Assembly (NCBI GenBank): GCA_902805475.1
Contig: CADCSX010000006.1
Coordinates: forward strand, 1,116,001 to 1,180,000
Length of the DNA stretch: 64,000 nt
Direction of reading: 5' to 3'
Origin: Entonaema liquescens
Taxonomy: Eukaryota; Ascomycota; Sordariomycetes; Xylariales; Xylariaceae
In this document: positions 44,767-56,353 of the stretch, one piece after another
How positions within the stretch are numbered: position 1 is the stretch's first letter
Layout of the letters: every line of letters begins with the position of its first letter
Translations under genes and position numbers: made by a program
The notes under the pieces: generated by a model
Told to the model about the DNA's origin: nothing
The model's input: only the letters and a program-made list of their open reading frames with translations
Databases searched by the model: none

Positions 44767-47425
44767 TCATCCAACGACGGTCTTTTGGCTTAAGCTCTCG
44801 AGGAAACCGCCCAGGTCATCCTTCCGAACCTCGACGACGCAGTGCTCAAAGCTGTCGATTCGCACGCGGGCGTTTGTCTCGCTGACCACATCCTGGAAGG
44901 CGGTGCCGAATTTGTTCAGTCCGTAGCTACGTTCCTTATGTTCTTCAACTTCATCCTCTGAATCCGAGTCTGATCCGTCGCTGTCTTCGGATTCTGTTTC
45001 TTCTTCGTCGTCATCATCGTCAGCGGTTGCGGCCTTTGCGGCGCGTTTCTCTTCCCTAATCTTTTCCCTATTTCGTCGTTTCTGGTCCCGCTCTTTCATT
45101 TTAGCTTCCTTGGCGGCTTTTTTCTCTTTAGCTGCTTCCTTATCCAGGAACGCTAGATCAGGTCCACCACCACCGCCGGTGCCGACCACAACGTAGACGC
45201 CTCTTTTCTCGTTTAAGCTTGCTACAACGAGCGGCGTGCCGCGTCCACCGTGTGCCAGTTTCCCATTGGCATCCTTTTCCTGCTCAGCGAGGGCCTCGCC
45301 AACCCAGAGAGCAAGCTTTGTAAGCGCAGCAGGGTGTGTAAATAGAGGGACGTCTGGCCCGTCTTTGATAACACAGAGACGGAAGGCATGTAAATGTTTG
45401 ATTTGTCTTTTGCCAATAAGCGCGGTTCCTGTCCGAAAGATAGCACGATGAAGTTCTTTTGCCGTAGGAAGGCCAGCTTTTAGAGCATCGATACTGGACA
45501 TGATTAGTTTCTAGCCGTTATTTCACAAGCATGATTTACTTACTTTTCGAGAGCATCATACGCTTCCCAAAAGCGACTGACCCATTCCTGAGTTTCAGCC
45601 ACTCCACTTTCATCCTCGAGATCCTGGATTTGACTTGCTCGGATGCGGCCATCCTCACTGGACACCATATTCTGTTTACCTACCTCAAGCAGAGCACCGA
45701 TGATCACCCCGACATCCTGAGCGCTAAGCGTTGCTCGCCAGCCCCAGCTCCGGACAAACCCCCATCCGTCCTTGGCCCCTGCTCGATCCCTAGCATCTGT
45801 TTCCACCGCAGGTACCATATCATCAAGGTTATATAGAGATGCATACTTCAGCAACTTCGTGCGTAGCTCCTTTTTGAGCATCATATCCATGTGTGTATAG
45901 CTTTGCTTGCATTGGACTAGGCTCACACCCATTTTTGCAAGCAGTTTGTGCAAACGTTTGATGCCGCTTTCACTCCAAATGCGCAACCTTGAAAAAAGAT
46001 AAGGCGAATGTAGCATACTATCATAGAGGCTCCAATGTCTAATAAGTAAGAATTTTGGTTCGGGAGATAGTCGGATACTCGTGTCCTCGGGGTTCCGGGC
46101 CGTAGTAGGGATAATTCCGGCGCCGTCTGACGCCGGGAGTCTTCCCATTTCCGGTGGATTAAGTCGCCTCACTTCGTCCCGTAGGAGTTGCCGTATTCGG
46201 GCACCACGGACGCCCATCCAGCCATTGGACGGTCTAGAATCTGAACCACGGACCATGACAGCCAGGCCGGCAGAGGAGCGGCCATACAATTCCATGGATG
46301 TGACACCAACAATCGTTAGCCAAAGCAAGTCATTGTCTTCCCGACCCAACTCCGAAGCTAGAGAGTAAATCATCGCGCTAATAGGCTCAGAGTAAGCAGA
46401 TCCCATTCTGTAGTACTTCCGAAGGATGGCTTCATTTTCATTTCGCATTCGCACTAATCGCCTCCGAAGGGAACGGGCTGATGGGCCTTTAGGGGGTTGA
46501 GCTGCGGACGGCGGGTTTTCCAAATCATCTGATCTAATCAACTCGGAATCCCTTATGGAAATCAGTCCGCGTTGAGCCGGGCGTTGCGGGGAGTCTGGAA
46601 TTGGTGTAGACTGAGAAAATGTTAGTGGGAGTTTATAGTTTTGATTGGAGAGTATCCTACCGAATTACTCCTTCTCCTTTGACGGGGCCGATCGTCTTCC
46701 TCCCCGCTGCTCTCATCATCCCTGTCCGACCAAGATTTCCTCTTCTTGCCAGAACGGGGCAAGTGCTCCTCCACCTCGCCTTCACTTTCAGAATCACTCT
46801 CTCCGTACGGTTCGCCATTATCTTCTATATCGGGCATGTCAATTAGTGCCAGATACGCGTCTCGTTCGGCATTGAGTCCCTCTTCGATGTCACCGTCGTC
46901 AAATACAATGATACCACCCTTTCCGGGTTTATACGAGTTTCCCACTCGACCTGAAGTTACACCACTGGGGGCACGGGCTTGGTAACTCGTGACGGCACCG
47001 GAGGTGGGCTCAAGTGGATATCCGCCGAAAACGTTGCCAAGGTTCCACGGCCGATGAGAGTCTATGACCCAGACTTCAACACCGCTAAAACTCGACTCTT
47101 CGCCTTCAACCTCGAGGCCCAGAATAGTTCCCATATCGACCATACCACCTACACCGAGACACACGACAACTCCTCCACTCCCTCCACGAGTCTCCATCAT
47201 GGGACTTACAAGGTCCTGTCCGACGCGTTCGAGGTCCCCATATCCGGAAACGGGTTGGATCTTATGTGGTATATAGTCATGTTTAAGAAGCCGTGTTAAA
47301 ATGCGACAGGCACAGAGAGCGTCGGGTTCAAGGGCGACTAAAATGAGGACTGGAGGCGATAAGGGATGCCGGGTGTTCTGGAGATGGGTATAGAGTTTCG
47401 ATATGAGATCGCGTGGCAGATACAT
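44767..47425 (-). CDS. CDC45: Cdc45, CMG helicase subunit
   Basis: Replication initiation and elongation factor that, with Mcm2-7 and GINS, forms the CMG helicase. Three exons, 46661-47425, 45544-46610 and 44767-45493, give 852 aa. Both introns are 50 nt (46611-46660, GTAGGA...CAG; 45494-45543, GTAAGT...CAG). The start MYLPRDLISKLYTHLQNTRH is the family N-terminus, followed by LILVALEPDALCACRILTRL and, within the DHH-like phosphoesterase fold, VEVWVIDSHRPWNLGNVFG. An acidic/basic disordered insert (about residues 190-260) spans intron 1. Exon 3 begins IDALKAGLPTAKELHRAIFR and carries RLCVIKDGPDVPLFTHPAAL; a Lys/Glu/Asp-rich insert then precedes the conserved end VRIDSFEHCVVEVRKDDLGG. Exon 3 taken alone can be mistaken for a separate gene. 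Confidence 0.95.
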
Positions 47426-48822
47426 AGTTTGGAAGTATCTGAACGCGTCTTCGAATATGCTACGTCGGATTCATAGGACCGGTAACAATGTATAGCCGTA
47501 ACGAGCTCTAGCCTAGGTTCGCGGGTTTGCGGGTTCGAGGAGGGTAAATCGAGCTTAGTACACGCCAATTGCTTGACAGTTGATAGGTAAGATATTAGGA
47601 ATTGAACCTGTGGATATATTCCATAAATGATTAACAGAAGACTTTAGGTATGAATGTTATCATATGGTGACGGTGACGTTTTGAGGAGCGGCAAGTAGAA
47701 TTGATTTAATTTTAGTGTGGAGGTATAAGTGTTGATTACCGGGACGCGGTTTAAAGTGGGCAAGACGCGATTTGGTACTTCGCGGCGTGTTGGCGTAAAG
47801 CACCTTGCAGATGCGCACTGTGCATTGCGCGCGGGACGGGTTCCACTACTACATGTGAGTAAGTTCAACCGGGTCAGGTACCTGCTAGATCAGGGCTTTT
47901 TTTTCAGCCACATTACCCCTGTAGGTACACAACCTGGAAAGATCTGATTTCCTATTTAAACATAGTTTAATAAATTTAAATAAAATTTAAATAAAATAAA
48001 TTTAATTGAATTAATTGAAAAAAAAAAGGATATTAACATATGTTATGTTTTTTTATATTAATAATTATTAAAAACTTTAAAATATATAATATTAAAAAAT
48101 ATTTATTATATTATTTAACGTTTTTAAAATTCCGTTTAATTGGTAATAATATATTAATATACATGGGTTATCATTAATTAAAAATATAGTTAAACGTTAA
48201 TAGTTTCGTATTTAAAAATAAGTTAATTTAATTATATTTTAACGTATTATTTTAATTTTTAATTTAAAACGGTAAAACGTTTCGATTAACGCATATTAAG
48301 TTAAGCTTTTTCTTTATTATTTTATTAATATAATTTTTATAAAACTTATTTTTTTATATATTAATTTTAATTTAAAATTTTTAAAATTTAAAATTTAAAT
48401 TTATTATTAATTAATTAAAAATCAATTTATAATTAATTTTTAATTAATTAATAATTAATTAAAATATCTTAAATATTTTAAAAATAAAAAATAATGGTAT
48501 GGTAATTGATTTTTAATTAATTTTTAATCGATTAAATAAAATGAGTAAAAATTTAATGGTTGACACGCGCTGTAATTATAGCGTATTTAGTGAGTAGTAC
48601 GCCTTGTAACTTAGTGCATCTTCAGCGCTTTAAAGCCTTAAAGCTTACTTTACTGTGGAGACCTTACTTGAGTCTTGGCTACTCAAATGTCTGCCTAATC
48701 GGGTTAGAGGTTGGGGTGATGCGCAAGGATATAGTTGGGTTGACCTGTATACTCGCCTGGTACCTGTAATTACAATTGAATTATCTTGAACCATTCCATC
48801 ACCTTGCTCTATCTGTGTAAGA
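47426..48822. promoter_or_regulatory. Divergent intergenic region Cdc45 / JmjC gene
   Basis: About 1.4 kb between divergent start codons. The middle 550 bp or so is an extreme AT-rich island described separately; the flanks have normal composition and must hold both promoters. No gene is seen. Confidence 0.5.
47950..48545. repeat. AT-rich, RIP-like island
   Basis: An abrupt block of nearly pure A/T, dense in TTAA and TAAT. In 48001-48540 I count only about 21 C on the plus strand, roughly half of them in CpG and few in CpA. Depletion of CpA with sparing of CpG and excess TpA is what repeat-induced point mutation leaves behind, so this is probably the wreck of a short repeat copy. Nothing in it still codes. 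Confidence 0.65.
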
Positions 48823-50367
48823 ATGGCCCCACGCTACCCCTCGACGCAACTCTTCGAGCTCTGTGTCGAAGCAACATCTACGATACAAAGCGAATGCAGT
48901 TCGATACTATCCGACGTAGGTCCATCCGAAGATTCTTCTTCAACAATATTAGCAGGATGTGGTCTCGCTTTGGTTGATCTTCTATCACGACACGCGAATC
49001 AGATCGGTATTTACTACCAGCGATTTGATGCTGCAGAAAGACGCACAGCTCCAAATCTCCCGGAAGAGGAACGGTTATCGTTGGAGCGATTATCTGATAT
49101 TATATCAATATCACACTCCAAATTCTATGCATTCCCTTTCAAAGACGTTCCAATTTGCTGGCGACAACTTTACACTGATGCTAGCATCCTGGAATTCTGT
49201 CTGATCCTCCTCTGGACCCCTTGTGTCTACGATCATGCTGCAGAGGGTAGTAGGGCTTCTCATGAGCAGACAAATAGGGCAGCCGGTCAGATTACCCAAC
49301 TCGTCAAACTTCTCGATTTTACTTTAATTCTCGCTGGAGCTGCTGGTGAGCAGAGAGGCAGGAAATGGATCGATAAAGCTTTTCAATTACTCCAAGCGGT
49401 CTGGAATGAACTAGGCATCGACACAGGTGTGCCAAAGGAAATCAATACTATATTTTCGACGATTGAACCATTTACACCACCTGTGAAACACCCCATCCAA
49501 CGTGTCGACTCCCCTTCCATTGAGGCGTTCCAGGAGTATATGAATAATCCTACAGATTCGAAATCAAGGCCAGAACCACTTGTTATACGTGGTGCCATTG
49601 ATCACTGGCCAGCTTTGACTAAAAACCCCTGGAATAAGCCATCGTATCTTCTCTCACAAACCTTTTGGGGTCGTAGGATTATACCTGTTGAAACCGGCCG
49701 TAGTTATGTTGACGAAGGCTGGGGCCAGAAACTTATCGCGTTCGGTAAGTTCTTACGCGAGTATATCGACCCCGCCCTCCCTGCTATCCAGGACAGCTCC
49801 ATTAATGACACTACTTCCACTTCTTCACAAACGAAACCAACTACATACCTAGCCCAGCACCCATTACTCACCCAAATTCCTGTTTTACGAAATGATATTC
49901 TCATTCCGGACTATTGCTATACGACACCACCTCCGCACCCAACAGATTCCAGCATCGATCAACCAGAACTCGATGAGCCGCTCCTTAATGCCTGGTTTGG
50001 GCCACCAGGTACTATCACGCCATTACACACCGATCCATATCATAATATTTTAGCACAGGTGGTAGGGCGTAAGTATGTACGGCTATATTCACCGTTTGTT
50101 ACCAAACGTATGCAAGCACGAGGGAAAGAAAATGGTGTCGAGATGGGAAATACTAGTTTAGTGGACGTTGGTGTCGTCGAGGGGTGGGATGCAATACCTG
50201 ATGATGAGGAACACCAATTCAGCGAGCAGGATCTCGCGGATTTTAAAGAGGTGCCATTTTTGGATTGTATCCTCGAGCCTGGCGAGGCCCTCTATATTCC
50301 AATTGGGTGGTGGCATTATGTTCGTGGGTTGAGTGTGAGCTTTAGTGTGAGTTTTTGGTGGAATTGA
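48823..50367 (+). CDS. JmjC/cupin-8 domain protein (JMJD5/KDM8-like)
   Basis: Intronless 514-aa protein with a C-terminal JmjC (cupin-8) domain, closest in appearance to JMJD5/KDM8-type Fe(II)/2-oxoglutarate oxygenases, which act as protein hydroxylases or peptidases/demethylases. The domain begins near residue 245 (EPLVIRGAIDHWPAL). Iron ligands are visible: H402 and D404 in PLHTDPYHNILAQ and H498 in GWWHYVRGLS. NILAQVVGRKYVRLYSP after the first ligand pair and YIPIGWWHYV near the end are hallmarks of the JMJD5 subgroup. The N-terminal about 240 residues are mostly helical with no recognised domain, as in relatives. It starts about 280 bp after the AT-rich island. The substrate cannot be inferred. 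Confidence 0.88.
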   Translation: MAPRYPSTQLFELCVEATSTIQSECSSILSDVGPSEDSSSTILAGCGLALVDLLSRHANQIGIYYQRFDAAERRTAPNLPEEERLSLERLSDIISISHSKFYAFPFKDVPICWRQLYTDASILEFCLILLWTPCVYDHAAEGSRASHEQTNRAAGQITQLVKLLDFTLILAGAAGEQRGRKWIDKAFQLLQAVWNELGIDTGVPKEINTIFSTIEPFTPPVKHPIQRVDSPSIEAFQEYMNNPTDSKSRPEPLVIRGAIDHWPALTKNPWNKPSYLLSQTFWGRRIIPVETGRSYVDEGWGQKLIAFGKFLREYIDPALPAIQDSSINDTTSTSSQTKPTTYLAQHPLLTQIPVLRNDILIPDYCYTTPPPHPTDSSIDQPELDEPLLNAWFGPPGTITPLHTDPYHNILAQVVGRKYVRLYSPFVTKRMQARGKENGVEMGNTSLVDVGVVEGWDAIPDDEEHQFSEQDLADFKEVPFLDCILEPGEALYIPIGWWHYVRGLSVSFSVSFWWN

Positions 50368-50893
50368 TGTGAGACGAAGCTCCTAGCAGCTACTATTCCA
50401 GTATGTTAAACTTCCTTACGCTATTTATGAACAAGATATACATACATCTAACTACCAGATCCCTTCTTAAGTTTTGAGCCATCTATAGTGTTGATGTATA
50501 CGAATTTATATATCCAACTTAGTGACGTAAAAAAATTGCTTAGTCATGGATTTCTATATGATTAGGCCATATTATTCATTTACTGAAACATCTGAATAAT
50601 TATATGGGAACTTTACCGCCGAATATCAGGCATCTAAATAACTTCCAGGTGGTGAAAAGTCGCTGCCTACCTAGTATAGCAGTGAAAAAGACGGATATTT
50701 CACCCAGAGTCCAACTATTTGAAATTTTATAACACGATTTTGTCATTGTTTTCGCACCACCAATATTGGTTCATTTCCTCAGTAAGCTTCCACGTATTGA
50801 GAAAAGAGTTGGAAGCTCTTATTTTTAAACCCCTGGTACTATAACAATTCGATGAAGCACTCATAATAGTGCGATTATAATCCCATCCTGATA
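50368..50893. other. Intergenic region JmjC gene / cofactor D
   Basis: About 530 bp, AT-rich, between two co-directional genes. It should contain the JmjC 3' end and the cofactor D promoter. No further feature is seen. Confidence 0.45.
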
Positions 50894-53800
50894 ATGGACG
50901 CTCCTGAGAAAGATCAGGATGTCGTCATCCAGAAATATTCGCTAGACCTAATCGCTGATTTTGATCGCTCTCTAATACCGTTCCTAAAGAAGCCCAATGG
51001 CCAACTTCGGAGGCGCGTGCGTATGAGAGAAACTTCGAGGTTGATGTCTCTTGTGAGTATATATATCCATATTTACAAGGACAAGACAAAAGCTAATATG
51101 TGATATCAAGGTTCTAGAACCATTTCAAGAGCTACCACAACTGCTTGATCCGTATCTGCCCAAGTGGTTGCCGACGTTAGCGGAGGCATACTTGGGGTGT
51201 TTACAGGACCATCGTAAACATAGATCGCTTTCTATGCGCTCTCAGCTTCTGCTTCCGCTCTCTGACGCAATTTGCAAACTTCTATATACGTTCTGTAAGA
51301 TCCGTGGCGAGAAAGTCATCGTTAGGTTCTTCAATGTAGAGACAAGATACCTGGAGCTCCTCCTGCTTGCGATCGAAGAATCAGAGCGCATTACCGATTC
51401 AACTACTTCGTGGACTTGGCACGAAAGGTATATCGTCCTGCTGTGGTTATCCCAATTATTCTTCGCTCCCTTTGATCTCTCAACTATATCGTCTGGCGAC
51501 GCTGACGATCTCGATCGGTCAACCGTTCCTGGATTTGAGTGGCCATCCCAAGTCCCCGGTATCGCTTTAAGGGTTATCCCTCTAGCGGTCAAGTATATTG
51601 CATCTCCTGGAAAGGAGAGGGATGGAGCAAAAGCTCTGCTAGTTCGTGTCGCTATGCGGAAGGATATGCAGGAGCTAGGAATCCTCAACGCTCTGGTAAA
51701 ATGGGCTCTATCGACCTTGAAGCCATCAGGGGATGCACCGGCTGAGTCCCCATATTATTATATCGGCACTATATCATTCTTAGCCGGAGTCCTTGGTGCT
51801 GCAGCAGATACATCTATCATGGATCCATATATTTCTGCTATTTTCAGTACCACGCAAGCTATCGCCGCTGAGAAAACCCCGTTTATGATGTTATTAACGG
51901 CTCCGCGCTGGCTCGGAAACTGCTTATTAAAGTCACGCGCTCGGCGGCCACTCTGGTCTTACGAAAGTCACAGCAAGTCGATGCTGATACTGAACTAGTG
52001 GAGGCTTCTATCGGATATCTGCTTGAGAGACTCGCTGATAATGATACGCCGGTACGATTTGCTGCTAGCAAAGCACTGAGTATCGTCACACTCAAACTCG
52101 AGGCCGACATGGCCTCACAGGTCATTGAAGCCGTCTTAGAATCACTCAATCGAAACGTGCTCTGGGTTAAGAACAAGACAAACCCATCTGCTCTTCCTAC
52201 GCGGGACATTACAGCCGTCGATCCACTTGAGTGGCATGGGTTGATGCTCACTCTTTCACACCTTCTATATCGAAGGTCACCACCTCCTGAAAACCTATCC
52301 GACATTATTCACGCCCTATTGATGGGGCTTTCTTTTGAGAAGCGAAGTCCATCAGGGGGCTCTATTGGCACTAACGTTAGAGATGCAGCTTGTTTTGGTA
52401 TCTGGGCACTGGCCCGTCGTTACAAGACTTCTGAACTGCTTTTAGTACAGACAAAGTCCGTGTTAGTTGCCAGGGGACACGACCCTGCTGCGTCAATACT
52501 ACAAGTAATCGCTACTGAGTTGGTGGTGACGGCCTCACTTGACCCTGCTGGGAACATTAGGCGCGGTGCATCTGCTGCCCTTCAAGAGCTAATCGGTCGT
52601 CATCCTGATATTGTGGAGAAGGGTATTTCTGTAGTACAGACGGTTGATTACCATGCCGTCGCTCTCCGTTCCAGAGCGATCCATGAAGTCGCCCTTCAAG
52701 CAACTAGGCTGTCACCGCATTATGGTCGTGCGCTTTTAGAAGCGACACTTGGGTGGCGAGGAATTGGGGATATGGACGCAGGAGCCCGGAGAGTTGCAGC
52801 CACTTCCTTTGGTGCCCTAACAGCTGAACTAGTTAGCATCGGAGCTTCTGACCCCTTGGGCCATTTCAAAGACTCTGTTAATCTGCTTCTATCGCGACTC
52901 GAAGCTCTTCAAGGAAGACAAGTAGAAGAACGGCATGGGCTTTTATTGAGTCTGGCAGCCGTCTTTGACCTCCTTCCACAACTGCTCGCAGATGAAAACC
53001 CCGAATCCCTCCTGAAAGTACCAACGACTGAAATTTGCGCCGCTTTAAAGAAGGTTCTACAAGATTTCAAAAATACCAAGTATAGAAAACCAGAGCTTAT
53101 TGCAGAAGCTGCCGGCCAACTAGTGGTCTCATCGACTCCGGTCCTCCTACTAAGCGTTACGCAGGACGGTTTCCGAGACCTTCGAAAAACAAATTTGCAG
53201 TCTGGCCTTACCATTGTGGAGGAAGATAATTCCGCGTCTCTAAGTTCTATTGCAGGATTATTGGATACGGCACAGAATGATCGTCCGGAATATGTTGTTG
53301 AGCTTTTAGAAACCTTACAAGATATTCTAGATAACTGGCTCGACAGAAATGAAGGTGAAGTAGTCAAAACTTCATCTAAAGCTGCTCTGGTTCTGCTTCT
53401 TTTCGCTACCCGGGAACGCCGTGCTCAGATTATTGAGGAATGGTCTAATAAAGTACGCCATCCGCAGGCACCGCGTACTAAGCATGGAGATGGCTTTTTC
53501 CATGCTCTTACCTGCGCGTATCAACTTCAGCAGAACCGGCACGATGTTTTAGAAGGTGTCCTAGCAAGTAAGGTGCTTGTAGAAAGATGGAAGAAAGATA
53601 ATGATATTGAGAACCATGTCGCGATTTTGCAAAGCCTAGTTGGCAGAGCTATACTTCGAGACAGACCATTGGACTTCCTTACGGTCATCTCGGAAGGGTT
53701 GGATGACTACACAACGAACGCACGCGGCGACATTGGCTCTCATGTTCGCATGGAAGCTATCAAGGCAACGAAGACTTTGTGGGACTCGAAGAGGGACAGT

Positions 53801-54701
53801 GAAGAGGTCATATCAACACTCTTCCCACGTATACTTCGGATAGCAGCCGAAAAGTTGGATCGAGTTCGTGTAGAAGCACAATCAGCATTAGCCCTCCTTT
53901 TACACCCAACGTTTGTAAACCCACCCATTTCAAGTCGATATATATTACTAACCAACACAAAGGCACGCACAGATATTCAGTAACCTATCGTTCTCCTCGA
54001 AAGACTACTTTAGTTTTCTGCTTCGCCTCTGTGATAAGGGACAATTGGATCAAACCGTGGCTAAACATTGGACACTCAGCACAGAGGACTGCATATCTAT
54101 ACTGCTAGCTGGCCTAGTAACTTCAGCCGATACAGGCAACGAAGACTTGGTCATAGTCAGTAGAGCCGCACTCGCCGACTTCTGCAGCGGATCACCAGAA
54201 AATCTGAAGCAGATATGCACCGCTCTCCTCCGCAATCTAAAGCAGTACCACGGCCAAGACCGGGTCATCATCCCCACGCTGGAAGTCGTAGCGTACCTGT
54301 TTCACGTCGGCGCCCTGCAGCAATGTCTCGAGATCAATCTGCGGCAGCTCTGCATCCTCGTGCAGAAGGCGGCGTACAAGACCGGGAACGTGCGCAAGCT
54401 CGAGGCCTGCATCAAGGTCTACGGCGCTATCGCGGGCGTAGACGCGGCTGACGACGTACCCGGTATGTCATCGGAGCTGGCGACGAAAAGACGCGAGGGC
54501 GTGCTCGAGGCGAGGAAGAGGCTTGCTGCGCTACTCGCTCACCCTTGGCCTAGAGTAAGGTGCTTGGTCGTCGATGAGCTTTGGGTCTTGATGGATGATA
54601 ATGACGGAGACGCGAAACGTGCAAAGCTCCTCTCTGTAGATTGGGGCAAAGTCGAGAAGTCTTACGTGAAGAATATAGTGGGAGAGATTGGACTTGAGTA
54701 A
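50894..54701 (+). CDS. Tubulin-folding cofactor D (TBCD/Alp1/Cin1)
   Basis: HEAT/ARM-repeat chaperone that holds beta-tubulin and assembles the alpha-beta dimer with cofactors C and E. Three exons: 50894-51052, 51111-53914 and 53973-54701, with 58-nt introns (GTGAGT...AAG; GTAAAC...CAG, perfect TACTAAC branch at about 53946). Blocks: DPYLPKWLPTLAEAYL, TWHERYIVLLWLSQLFFAPFDL, ESPYYYIGTISFLAGVLG, DNDTPVRFAASKALS, and a C-terminal TBCD domain with EVVAYLFHVGALQQCLE. Exon 2 is broken at the C4 run at 51877-51880: after AEKTPF the frame ends at 51998, while SALARKLLIKVTRSAATLVL and the rest continue in another frame. One more C makes exon 2 exactly 935 codons and the protein about 1230 aa, the usual size. 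An assembly indel is the simplest explanation. Confidence 0.92.
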
Positions 54702-55972
54702 TAGCTACATCAAGAGCTGGCTGCTTACTTACAGGCGATATTTCTATGTAACTGTATCGTAAGTCCTTGTCTTCAGCTACGGGCAACTCCTCCTAGGCCT
54801 AGATACTTTACTACTACATTGAACCATGTGACTTAAAAGGGGATCAATATGCGACTGGATGTGTAACGGCCAACCCAAGAAGTTGCACAAGTGGGAATGT
54901 GCCATGAAAAGGCGGCAGAAATTGAATGTAAATAAGGATCACCACGTCGATATAAAAATAAACCATTCACATGTTTTCAAGTACTTGAGCTCCCCGGTGG
55001 AAGTAATTGAGGAAATACGACCAAACATCGGAAAACACATTCATGCCGATATCCGAAGGGAAAAAAGGCCGAAAAGAGATCAAGGTTTCATCGGTGTATT
55101 CGTATGTCTCCCAAATGGGAACAACAGCGCCCATCATTTTGGGCAGTTCGGGACACTACCTAATGCATTTTAACACGGGCGGTCTGAAGGGTCTCTCGTG
55201 ACGTGGGATTTGTCTCAAGTGGCCATCTGCACTCGTCGGATTGGGTAACTTTAGATATATGAGCTGGGACCATGTGAGGGACTGCAAGAGTACCTAAGGT
55301 ATATAGGTAATATAAGTGGACGTTGCGTGGGAGGTTTCAGGTATTTTCGTCAGCAAAGGACGATTTCCTAACGAGGCAGCTCGTTGGGAATAAAAGTTGT
55401 TGTCCGTTGATTGTGTGACAGCGCAGCACTTTGCCGCATACGCCTAAAATGCTGTTATATCTATATCCGTACTTGGTGATGTTCATACCAAGACGTCGTG
55501 TTAATGAAGCTCGACATAGGCTGAAAAGAGAAAATAGAAAAGAGAAAATAGGTACGGAGCTAGGATTTGTTGTCTGAGATAAGTTTGGAGATAATTATAA
55601 CTAACTAAACGAAATATCAAACCGAACACCTTTGGGTAGGATGCTCCACGCGTCTGGTCTGGGTTCTTTACGTACGCAAACAATATGCAGTTAACCATCA
55701 TGATATGCGCATGGATTCTCATGTACTCACCTCAACTCCAAGTATCTCGACGTACCAGCAAACGGATTACCGGATATGTATATGATAGGCGCTTTCTATT
55801 TGTCTTATCGTCAACGATAAGAAGCTATCCTCTTAGAATCGAGCCCGCCTCTATGGTACTTGGTCGTACGTATCGCAGGAATCAGTCTGCAGGCGCAAGA
55901 CATACAGACGCATAATCTGACAAGAGAGACATAACAATCGAGACAAGCCTTAACTAATACGATATTAGCCTC

Positions 55973-56008
55973 ATCCTATTCAACATCCTATTCAATATCC
56001 TATTCAAC
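55973..56008. repeat. 12-bp tandem repeat ATCCTATTCAAC
   Basis: Three tandem copies (the middle one with a single change), ending directly at an ATG in the favourable context CAACATGTC. Confidence 0.85.
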
Positions 56009-56309
56009 ATGTCTTGGCTCGAAAAGTTGGACCGGGCCGAAGAGCTCTTATCGATGCAACGCCGAATAGCAACCAGGTCTATCATACAAAATGTCCCTGC
56101 GCGGCTCTGGCCATATTTATTAGTACTAAGATGTCTTTGTTAGGTAGTCAGTAGATGACATAAGATAGGTCAGATTCATGTACGTATTAGGTATCCTGGG
56201 AAACCCGGACCCTTACGTATGTAGGTATGTACTCTCGTTTAAGACGGGATAAGTCAAGAACCATGCCATTTTACCGTGATTTGACCCTACGAGCCGTCGC
56301 CGCTATAAG

Positions 56310-56311
<2 letters not shown>

Positions 56312-56349
<38 letters not shown>
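56312..56349. repeat. (GA)19 microsatellite
   Basis: A perfect GA dinucleotide run of about 38 bp in intergenic DNA. Its exact length may be inaccurate. Confidence 0.9.

Positions 56350-56353
<4 letters not shown>

Noticed and set aside
44767..45501. Separate gene of 244 aa downstream of Cdc45
   Set aside because: Its text is the Cdc45 C-terminus and a 50-nt intron joins it in frame.
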